From Pithys albifrons albifrons (lineage: Eukaryota > Chordata > Aves > Passeriformes > Thamnophilidae), in NCBI RefSeq assembly GCF_047495875.1, contig NC_092465.1, positions 11,602,660 through 11,666,659 on the forward strand: a stretch of 64,000 bases of DNA, written 5' to 3'. Below the pieces are notes generated by a model. It did not search any database and was not told the DNA's origin. It worked only from the letters and a program-made list of their open reading frames with translations. How positions within the stretch are numbered: the stretch's first letter is position 1; every line of letters starts with the position of its first letter. Positions 1 to 13,013 of this stretch are shown piece after piece. The translations under genes and the position numbers were made by a program.

Positions 1-525
1 TTAATTTACTGTCAGAAAGAAAAGGTTAACAAAACAGTTTATGTTGCAAATGTGTTGAATAGCTTCTTTTTCACAGCCTTGCTAGCCAGGCTTCCCATCA
101 CCAGACAAATGGGATGCCATAACATGTTTTGTGTTCTCTAGTCTTCAGTTCCCACCTTGCTTGTGCTCGGTCTCTTTTTATTGTACTTTACCCCTAGATT
201 ATGATATTTTTAACATCCAGCTGGCTGGATAATACCCTTGCCATGGAAGAACCCAAGTATAACTTCTTTCTGTCTATCTTTTCCCTTATTTCCTGAAAAA
301 CATTGTATTTTCTGTTTTGTGCTTATTGTATCTCATCCACACCCTTCAACTGTCTGTTTGAATTGATGTCTCTTTGTATTGCTCTGAGAGCAGTAAGAAA
401 GACCGAGAACAGTACATGCCCTACTCATTTAAGGAGAAAGGAGTCTATATATGCAAAATGCTTTTACTTAACCTGTTTAGACATGAAGAAATGCCTGTTT
501 CTTTACAGAGTCCATTCCCCACACC

Positions 526-563
526 ACCTGCCATTACTTGGGACCTGCCATTACTTGGGACCT
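526..563 (+). repeat. Tandem duplication, 17-bp unit, 2.2 copies
   Basis: ACCTGCCATTACTTGGG occurs twice back to back (526-542 and 543-559), followed by the first four bases of a third unit. The copies are identical, which suggests a recent slippage event. It lies in intron sequence. Confidence 0.95.
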
Positions 564-1104
564 AGAGAAACCAGACTAGACAAGTCATGGGACATAAATT
601 CTTGTTCTAAATGTACTTTACATGCTAAAGATAAAGTTTGCACAGCCAGGAGAGATGCAGGCTGGGAAGGGGCTGTGAGTGAATGGTTTATCCTAGCAGC
701 CTGTGTAGAGTTTGTGAGGGACAGGTTAGGAATACTAGGCTGCAAGTACTGTCCTGTGTGTTTGCAGTTCCAAACTAACACAATGGTGCCCTTCTTTCCC
801 TTGGGCTTATAAATGATGCTCATTGTACAGTTCACAAACAATAATCATGTACCCAGTTTGGGCTTTTCATAATTAGATTGTTCTACTCTGTGCTTATAGG
901 AAATCCAGTTAAAGTTTGATTTCCCTTGTTAGATCAATAAAAAAATGATCTTCTACTTCCCAGGAGGCTGTTTCTGGTGGCTTATTACCTTTGGCTGTGA
1001 GCGGGTAGCTACGTTAAGGATCTTACCTGCTTGTTTGTTTTTCAGTGAGTTGAGAAATTAGTGACACAAGTCAAGTTTATCCTTAGTGCATCCTTTTTTA
1101 TTTA

Positions 1105-1126
1105 TACATGCATGTATGCATGCATC
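1105..1126 (+). repeat. ATGC-type simple repeat
   Basis: A short run of CATG/ATGC units (ACATGCATGTATGCATGCAT). It is self-complementary and can form a hairpin. No function is implied. Confidence 0.8.
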
Positions 1127-4100
1127 CAAGTTCCATTTCACAAAACAGTTTGTCATCCTGGCACAGCTCCCATGTAGACCACTCTGCTAAGCTAAACAAC
1201 AAAGAAATTGTTTCTAGATCTTGTCAGTCAAGTTCATCTTTCTCGAGTTTTCCCTATGCATCTTAGAACCAGTAGATTGATCCCTCCATTTGCAACGAGG
1301 CTCTGCCTGTGTCATATTGTGCTGGTTACTTGTTGTAGCTCTTTCTTGGATATAAAGCACCTTTGCTATTCATTAAAGACATTCGGAGTTCCTTTGTAAC
1401 CTCTTGGGAAAGCCAGAAAACATCATCTTCCATGCCAGTACTATGCAAGCTTTGTTATTTTTAGAGCCAGAGCCATGAGTGACATGTATAGATGTTCATA
1501 ATGGCTGCAGAGTGCTTGGTTTTAGCTTGTTTACCAAAGAAATGCTTAAGAGTTTGCAATCTCATCTGTGTTACATGAATCATTTGGATGTTTGCAACTT
1601 CACTGGAAATGAGTTGCAGACAGGTTTCCGCTTGCAGTTTCTGCCATTATTTATTTCTCATTAGTGTTATCCATTAAATCACCAGGCTCAGGAAAAAGTA
1701 TTATAGACTTCCTAGGTTTTTCTCTGTTCTGTCTCCCAGGGCTTTCTCCCCTGGGTCATGGCAGTTAGGTAAGCTGGAAGAACATAATTTGTCCCTGCTT
1801 GAATAATTTCAGCCTGTCTTCATCTCTGAGAACACTTCACCTGATCCCATGCTGTGGCACAGGAGAGAGGTGGACTTGGTTAAATATCTTATATCTCAGA
1901 TCTTCTCAGGACCACAAATCTCAGCTTTGCAGACTGGATCATCACGGCTGGTGTGAGTTCTCAATGTGTGGCATTTGATCCATTGTCTAATCCTCAGTCT
2001 CTTTGAGATGCAGACACGTTGCTCTGTCTGTTGCCTCGGGTTTTCAAAATGAATTAGTTGGGGACTGTTTAAATCTGGAGTTCTGCTTCAGACTGTCTGC
2101 AATTATTACCTGCTACCAGATAAATGTGATTCAGGTGACTTAAATGTAAGTTGCTATATATTTTCTCAATATTTTATTTCTTAAGAAAACATTTTATTGA
2201 AACATGGCCAGTTTCAAACACTCAGACCTGTGGGGAGCAGTTAAGTGTTTGCTTGTATTGAAAGCAAAGGCTGTTTTAACTTTGTGGGCTGAAGGATAAT
2301 AAGGTATGATTTATTTCTTTAGAAGCTTTTTGACATTTCACCAAACACCCCCACTATTGTTGAATTGGTCATTAATACATTATTCCTTTTACTGTATATT
2401 GACAGGAAGAAAAAGAAAAAACACATTAGCATTCATCAATTCCAAAGGACAGCTAGGAAAGCCTCTTAGGAAATTCTGGTAAAGATTTATGCTTTCCTTG
2501 AGCAAGTAAGATCTTGACAATCCAACCCAAAATTTTAGTTAATGAAGGATGAAGACTGGGGTGAAGTATTAGAGGTGTATCTGGCTAAGCATCAAAGGGA
2601 AGGCAAAATACACTAAAGGAGAATTGTCTTATAGCTCACAGCCTTGATGCCCTTAAATGTCCACACAGGGAGTCCAAACATTAACTCATGATGGAATGTT
2701 GACTGGAAACTGGTGGAATCCTGTGGGTGCTTCAGCATACTTAAACTTCAGTGCATCTTAGTATGGATTTTATATCCATGAAGCGTGCCTTGTGGCAATT
2801 TTCTTTTTAATCTTGAAAAATATAACTGTGGGAAATGAAGCTGGTATGTTCTTCTTTAGATTTGATTTAGAATTTATTTGAAAATTATGTCTGATAAAGC
2901 AATAAATATACAGTACTTAAAGAAGTAATTTGCTCTCAGGCAAAACTTCTGAAAATTGCACCCAACAGCTCTCGATATATTTTTCACTCCATAATAATAA
3001 TTACAACAGTAATGGTGCTAGTTCTTTGACACTTCCTCAGTAATGGTGTCCAAGGCACTTCACAAATAACTTCAATGAGATTTGATTGAAAAAATTATTC
3101 AGTGTGCTATTTCTTGGGGTCTCAAGTAGAAAAGGGGATTTGGAAGAGTGCCCTTCATTCACAAAATGCGTTAGGCAGGATCAATCATGACAAGCAGGAG
3201 AGAAAAGGAAGACTTTACAGTGAAGCCTCAGGAAGCAAAGTGATCAACTTTATATGTTGGAGTGAGGGAAGGTAAAACTTTAAACAGCTTCAATAGCTTA
3301 AGTGAAGGAGCAGCCTCTGGCCATGAGTGGTGATGTTGATGAGAAGGAGGCATTCTCAGCAGCATGACCAAGTGAGGCAGACTCACAGTGTGGAGGAACA
3401 GGTGCTCTGGTGTATTATGTGTGGACTTAAGGCCATGAAAAACTCATGTCATCAGCAGAGTAGCTTATTAATATTTCCCAGAGGTACCACTAGTATAACT
3501 GGGGCAGCAAACAGCAGCACATGTGTGGTCCTGTCTTTGGCACAGTGGTTGGGTCTAGGACACAGAAATGGGCAGCCTTTTTTCAGATCCCTGGCACACA
3601 TCACAGGGTGGAAAGTAAAGCAGAGTGCTCATCTTCTTTTTCTGTGGTTCAGTGCAAACAAAGACATGCCTTACAGAGACCTCATTCTCAATTTTAAAGT
3701 TTACGTAGTGTAGTTACCTAACTGAAGAAGTTTGTGAGCCAGTGGTACAGCAGGCCTCATTTATGTAGCACATCTGCCTCTGATGAGTGTTAATATATCA
3801 CATTCTCCTACAACCTCTCATTCAAGGGTGTCATTATGCTTTGATAAAGTTCATTTTAGTACTAGCAGTCTCATAAGACATATTCTTGTTTAATCATGTG
3901 GGGTTCACCCTGGAAAGGTCAGTCTCAGCTCAGTCAAGCACTGAAGTCAAGTACTTACCTTGAAGTGGGACTGTGTACTTGAGTATACAAGAGTATGCTA
4001 ATGTGCTGGACTAGACCACAGTCAAAGCGCACAGCACTGGAACATCACCTCTGCACATGGAAAGCCTGCCATGTAATTTTTCTAAAGTGTTCTACTATCA

Positions 4101-5609
4101 GAACACTGATAGGTCCAACTGGACAAACTGTTTGTTCTAAGATGGCTGACTAAAGTGGTTAAGTAATCCAACATGTTCTTTGGCTTAGTACAGGATTAGC
4201 TTGATGAAAGTGTGTGATCTGCAATACACAGCAGACTGGGTTAGAAGTTTTTATGATAATTTCTAGCTTTGGGAGGTGCAGATAAAATCCTCATGAAACT
4301 CTTCCTTTGGCTTAAAAAGCTTTGACTTCATAGATCATCCATTCTTTCCTTTTGATAAGATTGGGTGATCCATACAATGTATTTTAATGGAAGTATTTGA
4401 GCTGCAAAATTCAGATTTGTATTTTATACGTGGGGATTGCAGAGTTTTACAGCACATCAATAAAAGAGGTGGAGGCCCTTGTCAAAATAGAGCTTCTGAT
4501 AATTCTGTACTAGTATTAGCCAGTTTCCAATTTAAAAACACTGCTCTTTATGAGAACAGCTTCATTTAAAAACTCTTCCAGGAATTTACAGCCTCTGCTT
4601 TGATTCATTGTTGTAACTGAGTCATGGTGGGACCTTTGTCCTCAGAAGACAGGCATTCTAGTAAGCCTGGCAGTTAACCAGCACCAACTGGGCATTTGAC
4701 TGGACATCTCCAGTTCGGTCTCCAGTGAGCCAGCAAAGAGGATCACCTTCTGCTTCAGATGTTCATTACTATCAGGCCCACCTACTTCTGTGGCAGACCT
4801 GTCTACCTGCAGGTGAAATTCAAGGAGAGTTTAGCTCTGCTTTCTCTGCCCTCTCTTACCTTCTTGCTAGTGAAATGGTTGTCCTTAATCTTGCACTGCT
4901 TCTACTGGCACAAGTGGCTGATGTTAACATGTAGACTGTAAGGAAGTGAAAAAAATTTGCCTCCAGATGTGGAGGATGCAGGCTGAAGGATCCTTGAATG
5001 GTGACAAAGGGGTGCTGTTTTTTTCCCCATCAGACTGTAGTGGTGGTAGGAGCCAAGATGCAGCTTGCTTTCCTGTCTGAAAAGAGGGATTATACTGATC
5101 AGAATGTCATAGGAAACTGCAAGTGATGCATGAGCACTCACTTTATCTTTCTCAGGGAGGGAGATTGCGTGACAGCTGCAGGGCTTGTCTCAGTAAACAA
5201 TGGATCACAATTCTTAAACACTGCAATGTCCTTAAGAGAACAAGAAATCTCTGGGTTTGCCAACAGTTGAGGCTGTGTGTGGCACCAGTTAGCCAAGTTT
5301 CACAAGGTGGTGGTGGGACCATGCACTACTGTGTGGGGCAGCAGGCAAGGTTGGTAAGAAGGTGAGGCAGTGTTAGGGTAGTGTTTGCCCCAGCTGACAG
5401 ACTGCTGAGGAAAGCCAAATTAATTCTTTCCACAAAGTCCTGTGCTATGTAGACACACACATTTGGTACTGTAAATCTCAGGCAGGGCAAATGGACACAC
5501 TTATGTCTCATGGACATGCATCCATTACCAACATTTTCAGCACTGTGGCATCCCCTCTTGGTCTCCATCAGCCATTGCCAGGGAGAACCTGCAATGGTGT
5601 ACATGAAAT

Positions 5610-5722
5610 TACCATTCCTGGAGGTATTTAGAAGAAGAGTAGGTGTGGCCCTTAGGCACATGGTTTAGTGGTAGACCTGGCAGTGCTGGGTTAACAGTTG
5701 GACTCGAGGTCTTTTCTAACCT
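5610..5722 (+). mobile_element. CR1 LINE fragment, 3' end
   Basis: The stretch from CCATTCCTGGAGGTATTTAG through GGCACATGGTTTAGTGGTAG to GTTGGACTCGAGGTCTTTTC matches the 3' end of avian CR1 elements as I remember them, in sense orientation. The terminal 8-base repeats that normally end CR1 are not preserved; degraded T/G-rich sequence follows. It is a 5'-truncated fossil of about 110 bp with no coding capacity. Confidence 0.8.
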
Positions 5723-6397
5723 CTGTGTTAGTTGGGGTTTGAGGTTTTGTGGGGGTTTGAGCAATAGGAGCCATGCTGAAGAGGGAACAACCTCTCTCAC
5801 ATTACAGGACTTCTTTCCTGAGGCCTGAGGATTCAACAAGTAGAGTGTCTTCTAGCTCGTGGGAGTCTCCTGGCTCTCTACCTGGGGCAGGTCTTGACTG
5901 AGCTCCTGCCTGCCCTTCACCATGTGCTAATAGGAACCCAAGTGACACAGAGAATGGTCTGGAACTGATGAAGCAGTACTTCTGAATACTGTAGAAATGT
6001 GCTGAATCAGGAATGTGAATTGCAGTCCTTCAATATCCTTCCTTGAGGTGGCCCCAGGACAACTTACCAGCACATTGTCCCATCCTGAAAGTAAGCACTA
6101 GTTCATGCTTGTTATCTGACATTTTCTTTATCTGGGTTCTTCTTCATATATTGGTATGTTTTGCCAGCCAGTCCATATTATTAATAATAAAAAGTAAATA
6201 AACAAGCAGTCATTACTATACTTTTGTAAAAATTGGGTTTGAACTGAGTTCTTTTTTCTCCAGATTGAAACAATTTGGCAACACTTATTTTGAAGAAATT
6301 ATTAAAATTTAGGAAACAGAGTCAAAATGCTTGGTATGCAATACCAATACTTAGTGACTCCTGTACATTGTGTGCATTACAGATAATTAGGCCTTGA

Positions 6398-6475
6398 TGC
6401 ACCAGTCAGTATCCCTAAACTCATTTAACAATTGGAAGTACTGAGACACTAACTAGTTTCATGATTTGCCCAAGA
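6398..6475 (-). mobile_element. Weak MIR-like fragment, minus strand
   Basis: The stretch around CTCATTTAACAATTGGAAGT, ACTGAGACACTAACTAG and CATGATTTGCCCAAG resembles, in order, the reverse complement of the MIR core (CATTTTACA, GAAACTGAG, TTAAGTGACTTGCCCAAG). It is short and very diverged, so this is a low-confidence call. Confidence 0.3.
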
Positions 6476-7020
6476 AAAAAGACTCCAGTGTCAGTGTTAT
6501 TGGGCTCTTGGGACCTTGCCTACATCTTCAGATGTCATTTTACTCTTGGGATGGGAGTGTAGCAAGGTTAGTTCAAGGAGGAGCTGTAAGCAGTAAGGGG
6601 AGATGCAGAAAACCCGCTAGGTATCTTTAAATGGTTACTATGTTTATTGTGATTCCTATGTGGCTGTGGAGGTAGGACCCATCTTTGTTTTGGGTGTTTT
6701 TTTCCCTTCAGGACCGTAAGAACAGAGCTTTTTTTCTCTGTCTTGTTCTATTCCTTTGTAGCCGAGGGATGGGACTATTCCTTCTCTTATGATACCAAGA
6801 GAAAAAGTCTTGTTCCTTCTTTCTGCCGTCCTCTCCTACCCAGATATTCTTGGACAGTTTGGAGAGGGACATTAGCAACTCTCTTGATTCTTAAATCTCC
6901 TGGAAAGAGAATGGCTCAGTGCAAGCTGCTATCACAGTGACTCGCAGGCCACTTGTGGGTGAGCTCATTGTTCTCTCATCTGAGAAGGAGTTTTGTAGTT
7001 GGTCGAGACAGGAGAAATTG

Positions 7021-7074
7021 TTTGAGTGGGCAGGAAATGATTTAGAAAGGTGGGTTTGAGTGGGTAGGAAATCA
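7021..7074 (+). repeat. Short tandem duplication, 34-bp period
   Basis: TTTGAGTGGGCAGGAAATGA at 7021 recurs at 7055 with two differences. It sits in a purine-rich block. Confidence 0.85.
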
Positions 7075-7992
7075 GGTGGAAACGTGAGTGAAAGGTGAAG
7101 GCTGCTTGAGAAAAGAAAGCAGGAGTAGGAGGAGAGGTGAATATGAGGTCAGAAGGGTAAACTGAATGATACCATGAAAGTGAGACAGCTGATTTGGGTA
7201 TTGAGGGGAGAGAGAGGGAAACTGCTGGTTTGGCCCATTTTGTAGAAGGGCATGTACTCTGTCAACAGCCTTCTGAGTCCTCATAGCTGTGAGTGGAGAT
7301 CAGGGATTTAGGAAGACAATGAAGCTACAAATTGCATCAGTTGGGATGAGGACATAGTTAATGTACAATTAAAGATTTCAACAGATCAGGTTAAAGAAAG
7401 AGAGAATACCAGTAATGAGGTGGAGGTGGTGATGGGAAGACAAGACAGCGGGGTGATACATATGTGTAGGAGGACTTCTGGGTTAAAGCCAGATTGAGCT
7501 TTTTGGCCTCATAAGTAAAGTTGAGTTCTGAGTGCTGACACATTTGTTTGCTCAGCTCTGCCTGCGCACCCAGAGATATCTCCCTCCCCTGATAAATTTG
7601 CTAAATTGTGGAGCAGTTTTGCATTGTGGAGGCTACTTTTACAACTCAGCATGGGGTGGGAGTGAAAGTTAATGTCCAAAGTCTATTGCAGTAACCTGTG
7701 GTGTGACCTACAACGGAGACCTAAAATTTAAAATGAAGCTGATATTAAAATATGATTCGTTGTCAGTTCAATAAAGATAATGCTGTAATTTCATTTGAAC
7801 TTCAATGAATTCTTGGTAGTGTCCACACTTGCAGCGTTTGAGAACAGGTGGTAAGTGTGCATGGGTTGGTATAATTAGCCTTCTGAGCTTTGGTTATGGC
7901 CTTGTTTGTCTTGTCTCTGATGGGTTCTGGTCAGTGGCCCACACAAAATGGAAACTGTGGCCTCAGTCTTAGCAGGCAACTATATACTTCAT

Positions 7993-8208
7993 GAAGTGCT
8001 TATATATATGCTCTACTTCATTGCACAAAATTTCACTGTTGAATCAGCCTATTTTACGGGAGCTTTATGTAAGGTATGGGGTTCAGGTTGTCTTTTTGTA
8101 ACAGGGATCCTCTGAATCTTCCTTCTTGTTTAACTTCCCTGTCTTTCTCCCTTAAGGTCTTTTTATGATCTCTTTGAACCTTCTCTATGCAATCCTAGGA
8201 TAGGAGCA
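7993..8208 (+). repeat. Direct repeat, copy 1 of a 220-bp pair
   Basis: This 216-bp segment, starting GAAGTGCTTATATATATGC, recurs in the same orientation at 8647-8869. By eye the two agree at roughly 95% of aligned bases, with an 8-base CATCATTA present only in copy 2. Homology stops abruptly on both sides. No family was recognised. It lies in the SEMA5B upstream intron. Confidence 0.95.
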
Positions 8209-8646
8209 GAGGATGGTCTGAGATGGTAGGTCTGATTCTGAAAAGGGGGCATTTCATCACTTTATACCAAGAAGGCAACCTGAGGCCTTATCTTATGTTA
8301 CAAAGTGATTTGCATAAGTGTCTGAGTACCTGCAAACTGGAGTATCTGTCAATCACTATACCTAATTTACCCTGTGCCAGGGCTGAAGCAAAGCAAAAGA
8401 GGTGGAGATTGTACAAGTTACAGAAATCATGGCTGTCATCTAGGCCTGACCAGGAGTGCTGAAACACTCCTACACAGTAATTAAGCATGCCATGAATGAG
8501 TCAGCTGAGTTAAAAGAACTTAGAGGAGACCATGCTGAGGTAGTAAGGGAAGCACTCAATGCGTGGTCAAGTTAACACTGCACATAAGTAGGTCTGAATA
8601 TCTGCAGAACAGGTATTTATTTATTGCCACTGAGTCTGACAGGCCT

Positions 8647-8869
8647 GAAGTGCTTATATGTATGCTCTACTTCATTGCACCAACTTTCACTGTTGAATCA
8701 GCCTATTTTACAGGAGCTTTATGTAAGGTATGGGGTTCAGGTTGTCTTTTTGTAATGGGGATCCTCTGAATCTTCCTTCTTGTTTAACTTCCCTGTCTTC
8801 CTCCCTTAAGGTTTTGTATGATCTCTTTGAAGCTTCTCTATGCAATCCTAGCATCATTAGATAGGAGCA
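8647..8869 (+). repeat. Direct repeat, copy 2 of a 220-bp pair
   Basis: The second copy begins 654 bp after the first and is 223 bp long. It includes the shared GGTATGGGGTTCAGGTTGTC and CTTCCTTCTTGTTTAACTTC blocks. The 438 bp between the copies (8209-8646) is not repeated. The ends do not show TG/CA, so a typical LTR pair is not supported. A duplication event, or two nearby insertions of an unrecognised element, would both fit. Confidence 0.95.
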
Positions 8870-11800
8870 TGGTTAGCCAGTACCCATGGGTATACCCTTA
8901 TTTTGCACAAAAAATCCTTGGTCCTGTTCAGTTTAATTTCTTTTGCTTCAGACTAGGAAACCCATGCTGAGAATTATTTTGCAAGAACTGTTCTTGAAAA
9001 GCACAGTGGGTAGCCATACTTGGTGCACCTAGCAATGGCTTGGCAGCTTCAGGGCATGGACATTTAACCTCTCAGCTCTTCTGTGATGTGTGCTGGGTGC
9101 ACAGAGCAGTTACAGCCTGCTGGGGATGGAAGCAACAAGTGGGCTTAAGTGGGATAAAGCAGTAAATGCTGTCCTTCAGACGGAGAAGCCTCAACTCAGT
9201 GTTTACATATTTCTTTCCTCCAAAACACACAGAGTAATGTTGAGGTGGGGAGCAGCTGATTTTGAGGAGATGAAGACTCAAGTATTACCAGGTTTACCAC
9301 ATCTTTAGAGGCTGATCCAAACTCCATCAAGCTCAATGGAAAACCGCCAGTGATTTGAAGAGTGTCTGGATCAGGCCCTTAAACCCAACTCCTGCAATTT
9401 GGCACACAGTTCTTGGTGCAGCTGAGGAATCCTCGTGCCAGTTGTGCACTCTGAGGAGGTTGGAGCACAGCAATGTGCTAGCAGGCTGCAGGGACCACCC
9501 TCCAAAATGGCAGAGGGCCTCTTTTCAGCTTGCCTTAGGCATGCAGAATAGCCTGAGGACAGCTGTGTCTACAGACTTACATTTCCTGCAAAGCTTTGTC
9601 TTCTTTGCAGCTGGATACCTGAACCACCTTGAGCTGTGGAGGGACTTGCTGAGCTTTAGAGGTTCTGAATCAAATATCTGGAGAGGGACAGGTTTGGAAA
9701 CTATTAAACTTTTGTTCGTTGTTTCTTGTGTGGAGGAAGTGAGAGTGTGGATCTTTAACCCCTGGAAATGATTAGAGATGAGAAGCACAAAGAAGGCCTT
9801 GATGAACATTTTGCCCTTAAGCCATGTGGTTCCTGGCTTTCCTGCTCCTGCTGCTGCCATGCAAAGCCAGAGCCTTGGGTTTTAATTTTTCATACTGTTT
9901 TTAAACAGATAATTTTGCAAATGTAAACATGCCCCAGCACTAAAGGTTTCCAGCTAAATTAAAGAGTCAGCACTGGAAAAATCAGCCTTCAGAGGAAGGT
10001 CAAATACAAGCAATTTCTGGAGTTCATTGGGTCCATATGTGTAAACTTCAGCTAATATGGGATAGACCCAGGGCAGCACTTACCTTGCAGTACTGAGCTA
10101 GTTTCAGAGTGAAAGGCTGAAACTGTCCTTAGAGATGCCTGTGGTTTGAGCAGTAGATTTGAATGTGTTGAATGAAAAAAGACCCATGTCCTGACTCTTG
10201 GTTGCAGTTCCACTCCCTCTTAACAGGAAAAAAGAAGGTTGGGAAGGAAAATGTGCTATTTGGCATTAATTCTGACAGCTTGCATTTATACATTCTTATC
10301 TGGCATCATACTGGGTTTAATAATCTCCAACTACATGCCTATAAAAGCTTAATTTTGCTATGAGGATGCATGCCTTTCAGCCTTTAATTTAATAACCGGG
10401 AAGGGTTTCTTTATAAGTTTTACCACCTGCAGTAGTAATAGAAATCAAGACACCACCTCTTATTTCTTGGGCTTGATTGACTTTTGAGCCAACTTGGAAA
10501 GATTCAAGCAAAATCCTACTTTAATTTTTTTAAAAATTGTTTTTACCTGTGTCAGAACTTGCCATTAAGAGGAAGAACTGATGAGTGTACATCTCTTAAG
10601 TGAGGAGCTCTTGCTTAGAGCAGCAGATGAAGAAATATTCTTCCTGCCACTGCACTGTAATAGTGGGTTAGTTAGTAGGAAAGAGTTGGTAGAAGATAAG
10701 GTAAAATGACAAGAGAAATTATGGCCTAAAAGCAGGATCCTTAGAAGGTATCATCATTTTATAGCAATCCTCTAATCCCACCCCCATCAGCCAACAGAAA
10801 TACCAGAAGATCTGCAGCACATGTCAGCTGGCTAACCTGCCTGAAAGGTGTTATTGTTGCTGGTTCTGCTGCTTGCCTTAGAAATGTCTCTGCAGCTAAA
10901 GAGCTACAGGAAAAGAAGTCAGAGCCCCATTAGTTAGGAGAATGCCAGAGGTGAAACTGCGGTGCCTCCCTGGTGCTAGTACATCATTAAGGGTCCCAGA
11001 GGAGTGTAGGAGGTGGAGATGCTTGAAGGTTAGACGGGCTGAGTTATTCCTTAACTCATGCCTTTTCATTGAGGAGCAGAGGAGGTACACGTGTTGTGTG
11101 TGGTTACACAGTGTGACGGGAATGCTGAGAAGGGCTGGGAGCCTCCAGCTCCCAGCAACAGAATTCTTAGATTGTGAGGATGAAAGCTCACTGTTGGAGA
11201 GACCCTGGCAACATCCAGTTAGGCAGGTCATGGGGCCAGGCCTAGTGGTGTCCAGCTCCATGGTGAGGGATGCTGGGAGCTGTTATGAAACATGGTGGTG
11301 TTCAGGACAGAGGCGGGAGCTCTGTAAGAGCCTTGCTTTGGAAAGAGACACCATATAGAGTTCAAGGACTTCATATATGTGTTTTCCTAAGGTTTCAATA
11401 ACTTAAGGGCTTGATTAAGTTTCATTCATCCCTAGAGGGAGAAAGGACTTGAAATTGCATGACAAATATCCCTATGTCAAAGCTTTTAAACCATTGCACA
11501 TCTGTAATTCTGTGAGGCATGGCAAGACACCAAGGGCCTTAATCAGATTCCTCATCAGCATTGTCCTCTCACTCTTACGGAAAGGGGAACTAATGCCTAC
11601 AACAAAGCATTCAAACCTGACTGCCTTCAGTGAGACTTTTTCATTGATCATTGGGGATATAAAGTGACAGTGGAGCATGTTTTTTCACAGCTCTTTTGAA
11701 CTAATCTGAACTATATTATTATTGTTATGAGTCATCAGGTCACTGGCTTGTGTACTTGTATCCTGTTGGCATGAGGCCATAAGATACTACCTTTCATGTT

Positions 11801-13013
11801 CAGCCTTCTGGATCCAGTTCTTGAATGAGGCAGAGTTACTTGTCAGCAGGTCACAGAAGGATACACTGATTTGGTCTAATTTGTGCCTTGCTCCCTGAGA
11901 TATCTGGTATTTTCCATGTATTTTACAGCCCAAATAGTTAACAGCTGGAGTAAATTCTCAAGAGAAGTCCTCACAGTAGAGCTGGATGACTTTCTGAAAG
12001 ACACATTTAAATCTATTCCCAGTTATTTTGTGCTATAAAGGTGTAAGGTGAGAGGTTATGTGATCTGTAATACACACAAGGACAAAGTTGGTAGTGGTAT
12101 CGAAAGCTGGGATGCTGTGGTTGCCCTAGTATTGTGCCTGAGAGTACCCTAAAAATGGTAATTCATATTTTGTTCTTTGAGCAAGTGTATTTTTTATTAC
12201 AGCAGGACTATCTGCCCTAGATGTCTCAGTTGACGTTGTGGTAATAGATGTAGCTTCTGGAAGAGCTTTATCTCTGTGATCAAAACATGGACAAATCTGT
12301 TGCTTTGCATTTAACCCATGTGATTGCAGTTTGGACAGTTACCAAGGTTGGCAAATCCAGGGTAGTTGAAAGAGCCTGTCTCAAGCTTGTGCAATCTCTC
12401 AGCCACAAAGATGCTGTGATGACACCCCACATCCCGCCATCTTAAAATTAAAGAATGGTTTAACTGACAGGGATCTAAGATGTTAGGTAAAGTGAAACAT
12501 AGAAGAGAACCTAAGACCTGAAACAGAAGGTAAAACCTGTCATTGTAACAGCCAGGTCTTGAGTGCAGATCACTTGTACTGTAACTTTGTTCTCCATCAG
12601 TTGGCCTTACTCTCTGTTTCTGGTGGGCAGCAGTTTCCCTTTGATTAGCACTGTAGACAAGGCTATGGAGGTGATGTGGGAGGCAGCCTTGTCCCTTTAT
12701 ACTACTTTAATCCTGGCACTGAAGATGGTTCCTCAGTTTTAAGAGAAGTAGAATCAAGCTGCTGTTGTCTCTGAAACCAATGCTGACACTCCATCTTGGA
12801 TGTGAAAATAAGTGCTGAGACGGCCTTGGGTTTATGTGTGGGTTTTTTGCACATTCCACTGAGAATCAGAATAAATAGAAGCCCTTTAAAGAGATTATTT
12901 ATTAGTCTTCCCCTGACAGTTGACTTGGTAGGAAATCCATTAGTGGATGTCCGGCTGAACTCAGTACTTCTGGAGCAGCTTTATTGTGTTCTGCTTTCTC
13001 ATTTTCATTGCAG

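Larger units (their letters stand above)
1..13013 (+). other. SEMA5B: Intron upstream of SEMA5B exon a (3' part)
   Basis: About 13 kb without a supportable exon. I looked for an exon that would encode a signal peptide or the residues just before the sema domain and end after one base of an Asp codon, and found none. A few donor-like sites after GAAG, for example near 12534, have a stop codon close upstream in the needed frame. The stretch holds a CR1 fragment (5610-5722), a 220-bp direct-repeat pair (7993-8869), a purine-rich block (about 7000-7480), small tandem duplications and otherwise unremarkable AT-leaning DNA. ORFs of up to 169 codons, such as 303-812, show no family features. The intron starts before the window. 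Confidence 0.85.

Noticed and set aside
303..812. 169-codon open frame on the + strand
   Set aside because: No motif or family likeness, irregular composition, overlapping open frames on both strands, and no splice or promoter context. It fits chance.
2990..3090. Old SINE/LINE-like tail around CCAAGGCACTTCACAAAT
   Set aside because: Resembles the tail of several ancient amniote repeats, but the match is too short to name.
8440..8580. Short open stretch between the direct repeats as a possible gag-like remnant
   Set aside because: It is only about 40 codons with no recognisable motif, so a retroviral origin cannot be supported.
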